This document shows, in pieces, positions 24,144-33,800 of a stretch of 55,468 bases of DNA. Each line of letters begins with the position of its first letter. Within the stretch, counting starts at the first letter, position 1. The notes beneath the pieces were generated by a model, which did not search any database, was not told where the DNA came from, and worked only from the letters and a program-made list of their open reading frames with translations. The position numbers and the translations under genes are program-made. This DNA is from Prevotella sp. UBA2742 (GTDB lineage: Bacteria > Bacteroidota > Bacteroidia > Bacteroidales > Bacteroidaceae): the NCBI GenBank assembly GCA_002353485.1, contig DEJS01000003.1:1-55468 (forward strand). Direction: 5' to 3'.

Positions 24144-27035
24144 GTGAGAAGAAAAACCCTCATATTCCTACTGCTTTTTGTCATCGTATTTGTGGTGGCA
24201 GAGGTGCCCCGGCTGCGCTTTCCCCAAGGGGGAAGGGCTGACGACAGCACCACCGTGGACAGCACCGACACCGTGACGCCAACGCCGATAAAGAAGGCGG
24301 AGCGACTGACGGCTGACAGCACTGCCTTGGACAGCACGCTGCGGGGCGACTCGCTGGCGGCGGGCGACACACTGGTAATGGACTCGTTGCAGAGGGCCAT
24401 CTGGCTGCATAACAAGGCCGTCGACGACTCGCTGCGCGCCGACTCGCTGAACCGCCAGAGAAAGAACGGCATCGACGCCCCCGTGGAATACTCGGCTGAG
24501 GACTCGATGGTGTATGAGGGCGACACCAAGCTGGCTTACCTCTTCGGCAAGTCACATGTGAAATACGAAAACATGGACCTCGAGAGCGACCAGATATGGA
24601 TGTCGATGGACTCAAGTCTGGTGCACGCCATGGGGTCGGCAGACACTACGGGACAGAAGTATGGCACGCCGGTGTTCAAGATGGGCAACGACACATACGA
24701 GACGGACACCATGGCCTTTAACTTCAAGACCAAGAAGGGCTTTATCAACAATGTCTATACGGCCCAGGACGACGGATACATGACGTCGGAGAAGTCGAAG
24801 CGAGGCAAGGACGGCGATATGTTTCTGTACCACGGACGCTACACGACGTGCGACCTGCCACACCCGGACTTCTACTTCGCCATGTCGCGCGCCAAGGTAC
24901 GGCCGGGCAAGGACGTAGTGTTCGGACCGACATACCTGGTGGTGGCCGACGTGCCGCTGCCCTTTGCCATACCATACGGCTTCTTCCCCTTCACGAAGAG
25001 CTACTCCTCAGGATTCATCATGCCCACGTACGGCGACGAGACGTCGCGAGGCTTCTACCTCAGGGACGGCGGCTACTACTTTGCCATTTCAGACAAGATG
25101 GACCTGAAGCTGACCGGCGAGATATACACCAAGGGCTCGTGGGGACTGAAGGCACAGAGCAACTATAAGAAGCGCTACCGCTACCAGGGCACGTTCAACC
25201 TGGAATACCAGAACACGGTGACCGGCGACAAGAACATGCCCGACTACCAGAAGAATACAAGCTTCAAGATACAGTGGCAGCACAACCAGGACGCCAAGGC
25301 CAACCCGTACAACACACTGAGGGCCAGCGTGAACTACGCCTCGGAGAGCTTTGAGCGCAACAACCTGTCGTCGCTGTACAACCCGCAGTCGCTGACACAG
25401 TCGGTACGTACGTCGTCAGTGGCATGGGGCGTGACGTTCTCAAGCATAGGACTGACCATCAACTCGACGGCCAACGTGGAACAGAACATGCGCGACTCGA
25501 TGCTGACGCTGAAGCTGGCCGACATCAACCTGTCGCTGGCACGCTTCTACCCCTTCAAGCGCAAGAAGATGGTGGGCGACGAACGGTGGTACGAGAAGAT
25601 TTCAGTAGACTATACTGGACACCTGACGAACATGATCAACGCCAAGGAGAGCCAGATTATGAAGTCGAGCCTGGCGAAGGACTGGAAGAACGGCATGTCA
25701 CATAAGTTCACCTTCCAGGGAAGCTTCACGCTGTTCGACTACCTGAACCTGACGCCTAACCTGACGTTCAACGACTATATGTACCTGAACAAGCAGGACC
25801 GCCATTGGGACGAGGACAACCAGAAAGAGGTACGCGACACGATACAGGGCTTTGCCAACGCCTACGACTGGAACCTCTCGCTGCAGGCCTCTACCACGTT
25901 GTACGGTATGTTTATACCCAACCGCAAGCTGTTCGGCGACAAGGTGCAGGCCATACGCCACGTCTTCAAGCCCTCCATCTCGTTTGGCTACCACCCCGAC
26001 TTCAGCGCCGAGCGCTACGGCTTCTGGGGCACCTACAACAAGGTTGACGCCAACGGCAACGTGACGCAGGTGGAGTACAACCGCTTCGAGGCCGGTACCC
26101 TGGGCTCGCCCAGCAAGGGCATGGCAGGCAACATCAACATGTCCATATCGAACAACGTGGAGATGAAGATACGGTCGGACGAAGACTCAACAGGCTTCAA
26201 GAAGGTAAGCCTCATCGACGAGCTCAGCGCCAACATGTCGTACAACATGGCTGCAAAGGAGAAGCCGTGGAGCGACCTGAACACCACGCTGCGACTGAAG
26301 CTGACCAAGAGCTACACCTTCAGTCTGAACGCCGTCTTCGCCACCTATGCCTACGAAGCCGACTCGGTGGGTGCCACGCCGTACGTGGGCAACCGCACAG
26401 AGTATAGCAAGGGACGCTTCGGACGTTTTCAGGGCATGTCGCAGACCATTGACTACAACCTGAACAACGAGAAGGTAAGCAAGTTCTTCAAGTGGCTACG
26501 TGGCGAGAAGGTGAAGAAAGACAAGGACAAAGACAAGGACAAGCAGCCTAAGGACATAGACACGGGTCTTGAGACCAACATCGACGACAAGGCCGAAGCT
26601 GCCAAGCATGGCGCCCAACGCGACAGCGAGATGGCCGAGACCGACGAGGACGGATACATGGCCTTCAACATCCCATGGTCGCTGCACATCAGCTATGGTA
26701 TCAACATGCGCGAGAATACGTCAGGCAGGTTTAACTACGACACCATGCGCTATCCCTATAAGTTCACCCAGAACCTGAACTTCACGGGCAACATAGCCCT
26801 GGCACAAGGGTGGAACATCAACTTCTCGTCGGGCTACGACTTCGAAGCCAAGAAGATAAGCCTTACCACGGCAGGCCTGTCGCGCGACCTGCACTGCTTT
26901 AACATGTCGTGTCAAATCACGCTGGCACCCTACACCTCCTACAACTTCTCGTTCCGCTGTAACGCGGCCACGCTGACCGACGCACTGAAGTACGACAAGC
27001 GCAGCAGCATCTCGAACGCCGTGCAGTGGTATTAA
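24144..27035 (+). CDS. LptD-like outer-membrane LPS assembly protein
   Basis: A 963-residue protein. The GTG at 24144 gives a signal peptide (MRRKTLIFLLLFVIVFVVAE), and any upstream start would lie before the promoter. An OstA/LptA-like domain follows (~115-190, including LAYLFGKSHVKYENMDLESD), then a long beta-barrel rich in aromatic/Gly strands to a final W-Y. This is the layout of Bacteroidetes proteins annotated as putative LptD. The N-terminal segment after the signal peptide (VPRLRFPQGGRAD) derives from a GC-rich palindrome. A Lys/Asp run (KKDKDKDKDKQPKD) near residue 795 is probably a periplasmic or surface loop. Confidence 0.8.
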   Translation: MRRKTLIFLLLFVIVFVVAEVPRLRFPQGGRADDSTTVDSTDTVTPTPIKKAERLTADSTALDSTLRGDSLAAGDTLVMDSLQRAIWLHNKAVDDSLRADSLNRQRKNGIDAPVEYSAEDSMVYEGDTKLAYLFGKSHVKYENMDLESDQIWMSMDSSLVHAMGSADTTGQKYGTPVFKMGNDTYETDTMAFNFKTKKGFINNVYTAQDDGYMTSEKSKRGKDGDMFLYHGRYTTCDLPHPDFYFAMSRAKVRPGKDVVFGPTYLVVADVPLPFAIPYGFFPFTKSYSSGFIMPTYGDETSRGFYLRDGGYYFAISDKMDLKLTGEIYTKGSWGLKAQSNYKKRYRYQGTFNLEYQNTVTGDKNMPDYQKNTSFKIQWQHNQDAKANPYNTLRASVNYASESFERNNLSSLYNPQSLTQSVRTSSVAWGVTFSSIGLTINSTANVEQNMRDSMLTLKLADINLSLARFYPFKRKKMVGDERWYEKISVDYTGHLTNMINAKESQIMKSSLAKDWKNGMSHKFTFQGSFTLFDYLNLTPNLTFNDYMYLNKQDRHWDEDNQKEVRDTIQGFANAYDWNLSLQASTTLYGMFIPNRKLFGDKVQAIRHVFKPSISFGYHPDFSAERYGFWGTYNKVDANGNVTQVEYNRFEAGTLGSPSKGMAGNINMSISNNVEMKIRSDEDSTGFKKVSLIDELSANMSYNMAAKEKPWSDLNTTLRLKLTKSYTFSLNAVFATYAYEADSVGATPYVGNRTEYSKGRFGRFQGMSQTIDYNLNNEKVSKFFKWLRGEKVKKDKDKDKDKQPKDIDTGLETNIDDKAEAAKHGAQRDSEMAETDEDGYMAFNIPWSLHISYGINMRENTSGRFNYDTMRYPYKFTQNLNFTGNIALAQGWNINFSSGYDFEAKKISLTTAGLSRDLHCFNMSCQITLAPYTSYNFSFRCNAATLTDALKYDKRSSISNAVQWY

Positions 27036-27056
27036 CTTCTTAACCCCTGAAACAAG

Positions 27057-29327
27057 CTATATCTCACGATGCGCGTTGAAGAGGGCGTCAAGCGACTCCT
27101 GCTCGCCTACCACCCACAGGATGTCGCCCTCCTGGAAGACCCGCCGCGGATTGACAGGCGACAGGTTCTCCTGACCTTCCTCCAGGCCAATGACCATACA
27201 GCTGTAGATACTGCGTATGCCGCTGTCTATAAGCGTCTTGCCGGTGAACGGGCTGCCCTCGCCAAGGATAAGCTGGCGCAGCTTCATCTCGCGGTTCTCA
27301 AGGTCGAAGTCCTCACCGATGACCTCCGTCTTCGCTGCCTGTGCGAACAGCCTTAGCTGGTCGTCGCTGCCGATGACCTCCAGGCGGTCGCCAGGGAAGA
27401 TGACGTAGTCGCCGTCAGGAATGTTCAGGCGGAAGTTGGCACGCAGTATGCTGCTCACGTGTACGCCATACTTACGCCCCAGGTCGAGCTGTTTCAGCGT
27501 GCCGCCCATCCACTGCGAGTTCATGGGAATGGCCACCTCCGCCATGTGCACGTCACGGTCGAGCAGACGACCCTCGTACAGCGGACGCTTCTTTCCGCTG
27601 ACCTGTGCCTCTATCTCGCGCGAGCGCAGGTTCAGTATGAACAGTCGCTCAAGCTTGATGCTGCGCTGCTTTACCGAGCGCGACACCACGATGAGGGCTA
27701 CGGCAACGAGCCCAATGGTAATGATGACGGCACTGGAGAAGCGGCTCAGGTAATGGCAGATGTAGAAGACAAAGGCCACGGCAATGACCACGCGCACCAG
27801 AATAGTGAACAGCAAGGGCAGACGGTTGACGTTGCTCTCGTCCCACAGCGCACGAAACTCCGGACTACGGTTTTTCTTCATCACCATAGCCCTCAGGAAG
27901 GGAGCAATAAGCAGCACCGTCAGCACACCCGTGATGGCGTTGGCATACCAGTGCAGCTGCCACCCTGGCAGCACCTCGCGCATGAAGGGCAGGAAGAAGG
28001 TAAACATGACAGTGATGGCGGCCGACGTCAGAATAGAGTATATCAGCGTGTTTACCGTCATCTGAGTCAAGAGCTGCTTCCACTTGTTCTGCTTCGTCGA
28101 CGCGGGGTGGCTCATGCTGAGGTGGTTCAGCAGCGTGATGAGCTTGCCCGGCAGACGTTTCTCCAGGGCCCCATAGGCAGGCACGGCCAGACGTATCATA
28201 TAAGGCGTAAGGAACGTGGTGATGACCGACACAGCAACCACCACGGGATAGAGAAAGTCGCCGATGACCCCCAGCGAGAGTCCCAGCGAGGCAATGATAA
28301 ACGAGAACTCACCTATCTGCGCCATCGAGAAACCACAGCGCATGGCCGACCTCAGCGACTCGCCACCCAGCATGAACGACACCGTGCCCAGCACGCTCTG
28401 ACCTATAAGGATGGTCAGCACCAGCGTCAGGATGGGCAGCGCATAGTCCACCAGAATCTGCGGGTTCACCAGCATGCCCACAGAGACGAAGAAGATGGCC
28501 CCAAACAGGTTTTTCACCGGCTCTACCAGGTGCTCTATGTGCTCAGCCTCCACCGTCTCGGCCAGGATGCTGCCCATGATGAAGGCACCAAAGGCCGACG
28601 AGAACCCCACCTTGGTAGAGAAGACAGCCATGGCACAACACAAGCCCAAGGCCACAATGAGCAGCACCTCGTCGTTGACGATGCTGCGCACCTTACGCAG
28701 AAAGGCAGGAATGGCAAAGATGCCCACCACCAGCCACAGCACCAGGAAGAACCCTATCTTCACCACCGAACCCAGCATCTGCCCTCCGTCAGGGTTGTTG
28801 CCGCTGGCAATGGCCGACAGCATCACCATCATCACAATGGCCAGGATATCCTCCAAGATAAGCACCGACATCACCATGCCGGCAAACTGCTGCTGGCGCA
28901 GACCCAAGTCGTCGAAGGCCTTATAGATAATTGTCGTCGACGACATGGCCAGCATACCGCCCAGGAAGATACAGTCCATGCGCGACCACCCGAAGCCGTG
29001 TCCCACCACGATACCCAGCATCGACATGCAGAAAATGATGGAAATGGTCGATATGATGGGCGAAGCGCCCATCTTCAGAATCTTCTTAAACGAGAAGTCC
29101 AGTCCCAGCGAGAACAGCAGGAACATGACACCGATGTCGGCCCACAGATGCACATTCTCCGTGTCCACCACCGATGCCGTGTAGGGCATGTGTGGACTCA
29201 CCAGGAAACCGGCCACGATGTAGCCCAGCACCAGGGGCTGCTTCAGGCGCTTGAAAACGATAGTCACGATGCCGGCCGACACAAGGATATAGGCCAGGTC
29301 GTTGATAAGAGCAGGAATTTCTGACAT
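27057..29327 (-). CDS. CPA2-family cation:proton antiporter with C-terminal TrkA-C domains
   Basis: A 756-residue membrane protein. About twelve transmembrane segments (PLVLGYIVAGFLVSPH; then GVMFLLFSLGLDFSF and GGMLAMSSTTIIYKAFDDLG) match the KefB/CPA2 family. A second, less conserved membrane section follows (~420-560), and the C-terminus has two RCK_C/TrkA-C regulatory modules (MGGTLKQLDLGRKYGVHVSS and LILGEGSPFTGKTLIDSGIR). It exchanges K+ or Na+ for H+, likely gated by a ligand. It is the last gene of the minus-strand run, 30 nt after the MATE gene, and converges on lptD with no clear terminator between. Confidence 0.9.
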   Translation of the reverse strand: MSEIPALINDLAYILVSAGIVTIVFKRLKQPLVLGYIVAGFLVSPHMPYTASVVDTENVHLWADIGVMFLLFSLGLDFSFKKILKMGASPIISTISIIFCMSMLGIVVGHGFGWSRMDCIFLGGMLAMSSTTIIYKAFDDLGLRQQQFAGMVMSVLILEDILAIVMMVMLSAIASGNNPDGGQMLGSVVKIGFFLVLWLVVGIFAIPAFLRKVRSIVNDEVLLIVALGLCCAMAVFSTKVGFSSAFGAFIMGSILAETVEAEHIEHLVEPVKNLFGAIFFVSVGMLVNPQILVDYALPILTLVLTILIGQSVLGTVSFMLGGESLRSAMRCGFSMAQIGEFSFIIASLGLSLGVIGDFLYPVVVAVSVITTFLTPYMIRLAVPAYGALEKRLPGKLITLLNHLSMSHPASTKQNKWKQLLTQMTVNTLIYSILTSAAITVMFTFFLPFMREVLPGWQLHWYANAITGVLTVLLIAPFLRAMVMKKNRSPEFRALWDESNVNRLPLLFTILVRVVIAVAFVFYICHYLSRFSSAVIITIGLVAVALIVVSRSVKQRSIKLERLFILNLRSREIEAQVSGKKRPLYEGRLLDRDVHMAEVAIPMNSQWMGGTLKQLDLGRKYGVHVSSILRANFRLNIPDGDYVIFPGDRLEVIGSDDQLRLFAQAAKTEVIGEDFDLENREMKLRQLILGEGSPFTGKTLIDSGIRSIYSCMVIGLEEGQENLSPVNPRRVFQEGDILWVVGEQESLDALFNAHREI

Positions 29328-29344
29328 AGTTTCTATTTCGTTAT

Positions 29345-29376
29345 TACCTTTATACTTTTACTCTTTTACCTTTATA
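29345..29376 (-). repeat. A/T-rich heptamer-like repeat at the MATE gene 3' end
   Basis: The minus strand reads ATAAAGGTAAAAGAGTAAAA and onward with a near 7-nt period. It provides the last residues (IKVKE) and stop codon of the MATE gene, another case of a repeat ending a gene. Confidence 0.55.
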
Positions 29377-30803
29377 GCGAATTGGATGTGCTCCACCCTG
29401 TGGACCACCATGATGACAACCACCTCTATCAGATAAGCTATCAGATAGCTGTACCACAGCCCCTCAGGTGCCAGGCGTGCCATGACCCAAAGCACAGGGA
29501 TGACGGTCAGCGAGAGCGCAAACGATATGAACAGTGCCATGCGATGATGCCCGTAGAGCTTATAGACTATCATCAGCACATAGATGTAGCAGAAGGGAAT
29601 GAAGCTCAGCGCGAAGATGCGCAGCGCACGTCCCCCCTCTGTTATCATACCTTCGTCCGACGCCCCGAAGTACCGGGCTATGGTCTCAGCACCAATCCAC
29701 ACCAGAACACAGGTCGTCAGCATAGCTATGGTGATAAAACCAAACGATTTGCGCAACACCAGGCGGAAGACCTCGTTGTCGCCCCTGCCCACCTGGATAG
29801 CCCCCAACGACTGGATAGTACGACAAACACCGGCCAGAAACAAGTTGTACACCTGCAGCAGGTTCATACATACCGCAAAAGCAAACATACCCGTACGCCC
29901 CACCGTTGACAGCACAATGGTATTGGCACTATAGAGCAGCAGCGTCAGGCAGATGGAGGCGACGGCCAAGGGAGCCCCTTGGGAGATGATTTCTTTAAGT
30001 GAAGAGTGAAGAGTGAAGAGTGAAAAATTTCTCTCTTTGGAGAGTGTGGCACACAATGCTTCCGCATCATCTGTATGGGATGACCAGAAACGTACAAGAC
30101 GTAGCCTTTCCAGCTTTGGGACAGCGGTAGCAAATTCTTCACTCTTCACTCTTAACTCTTCACTCTTCCAGTGGCGGCACATGATGGCAATGCCGACAAG
30201 ATGGCCTACGACGGTTGCGGCAGAAGAACCTGCGATGCCCCAGTCGAACCACTGAATGAACACCACGTCGAGGCAGAGGTTGACAGCGTTGTCGACCATG
30301 ATGGCGAGGCTCACAAGGCGCGGACTGCCATCGACGCCCACCATCGTGCCCATGGCCCACACCATCATATAGGCAGGTGCACCGAGAAGCATGGGCTGGA
30401 GGTAGTCGAGCGTGGGCTGAAGTAGCAGTTCATTCTTACACAGCCATCCGGCAACAGTGCCGGGGACTGTGAGTCCTGTGAGGGTTAGCAGCAGTCCTAC
30501 CACGAGGCACGATGCCATCGAGACGGTATAGATGTAGGAGGCGCGCGCCATGTCCTTCTTGCCCAGTTGCATGCCCACCAGCATGCCAGCTCCTGTGGAG
30601 AGCAGCATGCTCAGTGTGAACATAAACTGGATGACCGTCCGCGAGATGTTGATGGCGCTCACTGCGTCCTCGCCTATCAGGTTGCCCACAATGACACCAT
30701 CGACAACATTGCCTAAACAGCCAGAGAGGGCAATGAGTATTGACGACCAAAGGAATCGCCAATACTCTTTGTTGAACGAAACTCTATCTTCTTGATTCAT
30801 CAT
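29358..30803 (-). CDS. MATE-family exporter next to the NRPS
   Basis: A 481-residue protein with the two six-helix halves of MATE proteins (SSILIALSGCLGNVVDGVIV, and later ISQGAPLAVASICLTLLLYS). It probably exports small molecules using a Na+ or H+ gradient. It starts 9 nt after the NRPS stop, so export of the NRPS product is a natural inference, though unproven. A large palindromic heptamer element adds ~55 residues in the cytoplasmic loop between the halves (KSEELRVKSEEFATAVPK ... FSLFTLHSSLKE), where MATE proteins tolerate variation. Confidence 0.9.
   Translation of the reverse strand: MMNQEDRVSFNKEYWRFLWSSILIALSGCLGNVVDGVIVGNLIGEDAVSAINISRTVIQFMFTLSMLLSTGAGMLVGMQLGKKDMARASYIYTVSMASCLVVGLLLTLTGLTVPGTVAGWLCKNELLLQPTLDYLQPMLLGAPAYMMVWAMGTMVGVDGSPRLVSLAIMVDNAVNLCLDVVFIQWFDWGIAGSSAATVVGHLVGIAIMCRHWKSEELRVKSEEFATAVPKLERLRLVRFWSSHTDDAEALCATLSKERNFSLFTLHSSLKEIISQGAPLAVASICLTLLLYSANTIVLSTVGRTGMFAFAVCMNLLQVYNLFLAGVCRTIQSLGAIQVGRGDNEVFRLVLRKSFGFITIAMLTTCVLVWIGAETIARYFGASDEGMITEGGRALRIFALSFIPFCYIYVLMIVYKLYGHHRMALFISFALSLTVIPVLWVMARLAPEGLWYSYLIAYLIEVVVIMVVHRVEHIQFAIKVKE
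29995..30168 (-). repeat. Large palindromic heptamer element inside the MATE gene
   Basis: On the minus strand the left arm (GAAGAGTGAAGAGTTAAGAG) and the right arm (TTTTTCACTCTTCACTCTTC) flank ~105 nt of unique sequence, the longest core here. Both arms and core are open in the MATE frame, and the in-frame TGA is TTA. Confidence 0.9.
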
Positions 30804-30812
30804 TCTGCTATA

Positions 30813-33800
30813 TTATTCGAAGAAACCGAAGCCGCCGATGGCCGTGAGCATGCGCTCCACGTAGTCCCACGAGGTAGGCGACCATGCGAAGCCAAGACGG
30901 TAGAGCACCTGGGTGGTGTAGTCGTTATCGCGCGTCACGTCGGTGGCCTTTTGGCCGTGGGCCATGTCCTGATAAGCCAGTAGTGCAGCCATCTGTTTGG
31001 ATTTCTGCGGGTCCTGACCTGCCTCGTCCATGGCCTGCTGGAAGTCTTCCTGCTCAACGAAGCGTATGCCGCCCGTGACAGAAGTCAGCCCAGACAACAC
31101 ATCTCCTAAGAACTGCGAGTGGATGTTGTATGGATGGAACACGGTACACTCCTTCGGTGTGGTGGTCAGCAGCACGATGGCATGGGCCACCTCATTGATG
31201 GGCGAGAACTCTACGCGCTTGTTGCGCATGCCATGCGGACAGCAACCCAGCATGTTGTAGATACGTATGCGTCCCATGAACGAGTTGGTCGAGAAGTTTG
31301 CCTGGAACTCGCCGTCGGTCGAGCGTGCGGCAAGATTACCCACGCGCATGATCTTGGCGCTCAGTCCGTGCAGGGCTACGGCATCGAGAATCAGTCGCTC
31401 TGCCATGAACTTCGAGTAGATGTACTTGTTGCCGAGATACTGACCCATGTAGAGACGCTGCTCGGTATAGACATCGTCCTTGATTTCACCTGCCCACAGT
31501 CCACGTGTACTAGCGGTGGAGATGTGTATAAGCTTGGCACCTGTCTTGATACAGAAGTCCACACAGCGCTGGGCTCCGCCGATATTTACGTCCTCTATCT
31601 CCGTGCCTTCACTGAAGTGCTTCACGACGGCAGCGCAGTTGAAGACGGTAGAGATGGTTGATGCTTTATCCCCACACACCGCAGAAAGGTCGTTGGTGAC
31701 ATCACCTAAAACAATACGGATGCGGGTGCCGAAGAGTTCCTTGTAGGCATTGGCAAAATAATAATAGAGCAGGGTGCGCAGACGGCTTTCTGCCTTCTCA
31801 ACCGTCTTGCCACGCACTAAGCAATAGATGTTCTCGGCATCGCTGTTGATGAGTTCGTACAGGATGTGAATTCCTAAGTAGCCGGTGGCACCCGTCAGCA
31901 GCACATTACCTAACAGCTGGCGCTCCCCACAACGGAAGTTGTCGAGGGTGTTGCGCTGCAGGAGGGTGTTGATGGCGGTGTAGTCAAAACTGCTCACCTC
32001 GTTAGTGCCAGTATCGGCTTTCTCGCCCGTGACGAGCTCAGCCAACTGCCTTGGCGTCGGATTGGCAAACACGTCGCCGTAAGCCACGTGCAGCCCGGCT
32101 TTGTCGGCCTCTATGATGACGCGGGTGACCACGAGTGACGTGCCACCCAGCTCAAAGAAGTTATCAGTGGCTCCCACCTGGTCCATCTGCAGGATGGCGG
32201 CAAAGATGTCGCAGAAGGTGCGCTCGGTGTCGTTGGCGGGTGCCACGTACTCGCCGCTGACGGCCACCTGAGGCTCAGGCAGCGCCTTCAAGTCGGTCTT
32301 GCCATTGGGTGTCATCGGCATTTCCGCGAGCTGCAGATAGGCCGTGGGCACCATATACTGCGTCAGACTATTGCTGATTTCCGCCTTCATCTTAGCAATA
32401 TCGATGGGGCGGTCGGCGGTAAAGTAGGCACAGAGATGCTCCTTGCCGCCTATCTGCCGTATCATAATGACCACATTTTTCACACCTTCCACACGGGCAA
32501 TCACATTCTCCACCTCACCGAGTTCAATGCGCAATCCGCGCAGCTTAATCTGGTGGTCCTTACGCCCCAGGATGAAGACGTCACCGTCGGAGGCCCACTT
32601 GGCGTAGTCGCCCGACTTGTAGACGCGCGTGCCGTGATAGTCAATGAAGCGCTCTCGTGTCATGTCGTCCAGGTTGTTGTAGCCTCGGCCTACACCTCGA
32701 CCGCCGATATACAGCTCGCCCACCACGCCTACAGGCAGCTCGTTGCCGTCGCTGTCGACGACAAACTCCTTGACGTTGAGCTGAGGTCGGCCTACGGTGA
32801 CGCGCTCGGCATGGGTTAGTTCCTGGACATTCGACGACACGGTGGTCTCTGTGGGACCATAGGTGTTCAGTATGCGCGACGGTGTGAGTTCCTGCATCTG
32901 ATGGAGCAGACTCTCGGGCAGTTTCTCACCGCCGAAGCGTATGATGGGTACGGTACGGATGGCCTCAATGAAATCATCGCTATATACCCACGTCTGCCAC
33001 TGTGAGGGCGTTGCCGACACATAGCCGATGTGGTGCTGCCGGATGAGCGCTGCCATGTCAAGCGGATTCTTTGTCTGCTCCTCGTTGGCCAGCACCAGGG
33101 TGAGCCCGTTAAACAGCGAGATGGCTATCTCGTGCAGCGAGGCATCAAACGATATGGTGGTAACGGCCAGGATGCTCTCTGCGGCATTGGCTACGGCGTA
33201 GGCCTCCACGTTGGGTGGCAGTGGTGTACTGTAGTTGCACATGCCCTCGTGACGCAGCATGACACCCTTCGGGCGTCCAGTGGAGCCGCTGGTATATATC
33301 AAGTAGGCCAAATCGTCGGGCGTCAGTGCAGTTTGCGGTTGAGTCGTCTCTTCGCAAGCGAGTAGTTCCTCGGCCACCTCCGGGGTAATGATCAGTTTGG
33401 CACCGCTGTCCTCCAGAATCAGTTTTACACGGTCTGCGGGATATTCCGGGTCGCAAGGGATATAGGCTGCCCCGGCTTTCTGAATACCGAACATTGAGAG
33501 AATAAGGCGGCTGGTTCGTGGCAGCAGCATGGCCACGCGGTCACCTTCACGCACTCCACGCTGGCGCAGCGCATTGGCAATGCGGTTGGTGGCTTGGTCA
33601 AACTCACGGTACGTAAACTGTGCGTCGCAGGCTACGAGGGCCATGCGGTCGGGCTGTTCCTGTGCGTGACGCACGATGCTTTCGAAGAAGAGCTTGAAGG
33701 GAGCCTCGCCCGTACCGGTGGTACGTATCCTATCCAGATGCTCCGCTTGCCGCTGGCTGACGATAGAAAGCTGGCGCACTTTGCCGTCGGGCTGTGCCAT

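Noticed and set aside
27459..29324. Long plus-strand ORF (621 codons) antisense to the antiporter gene
   Set aside because: Its His/Gln/Arg-rich composition is a GC-driven shadow of the antiporter, which has clear family motifs.
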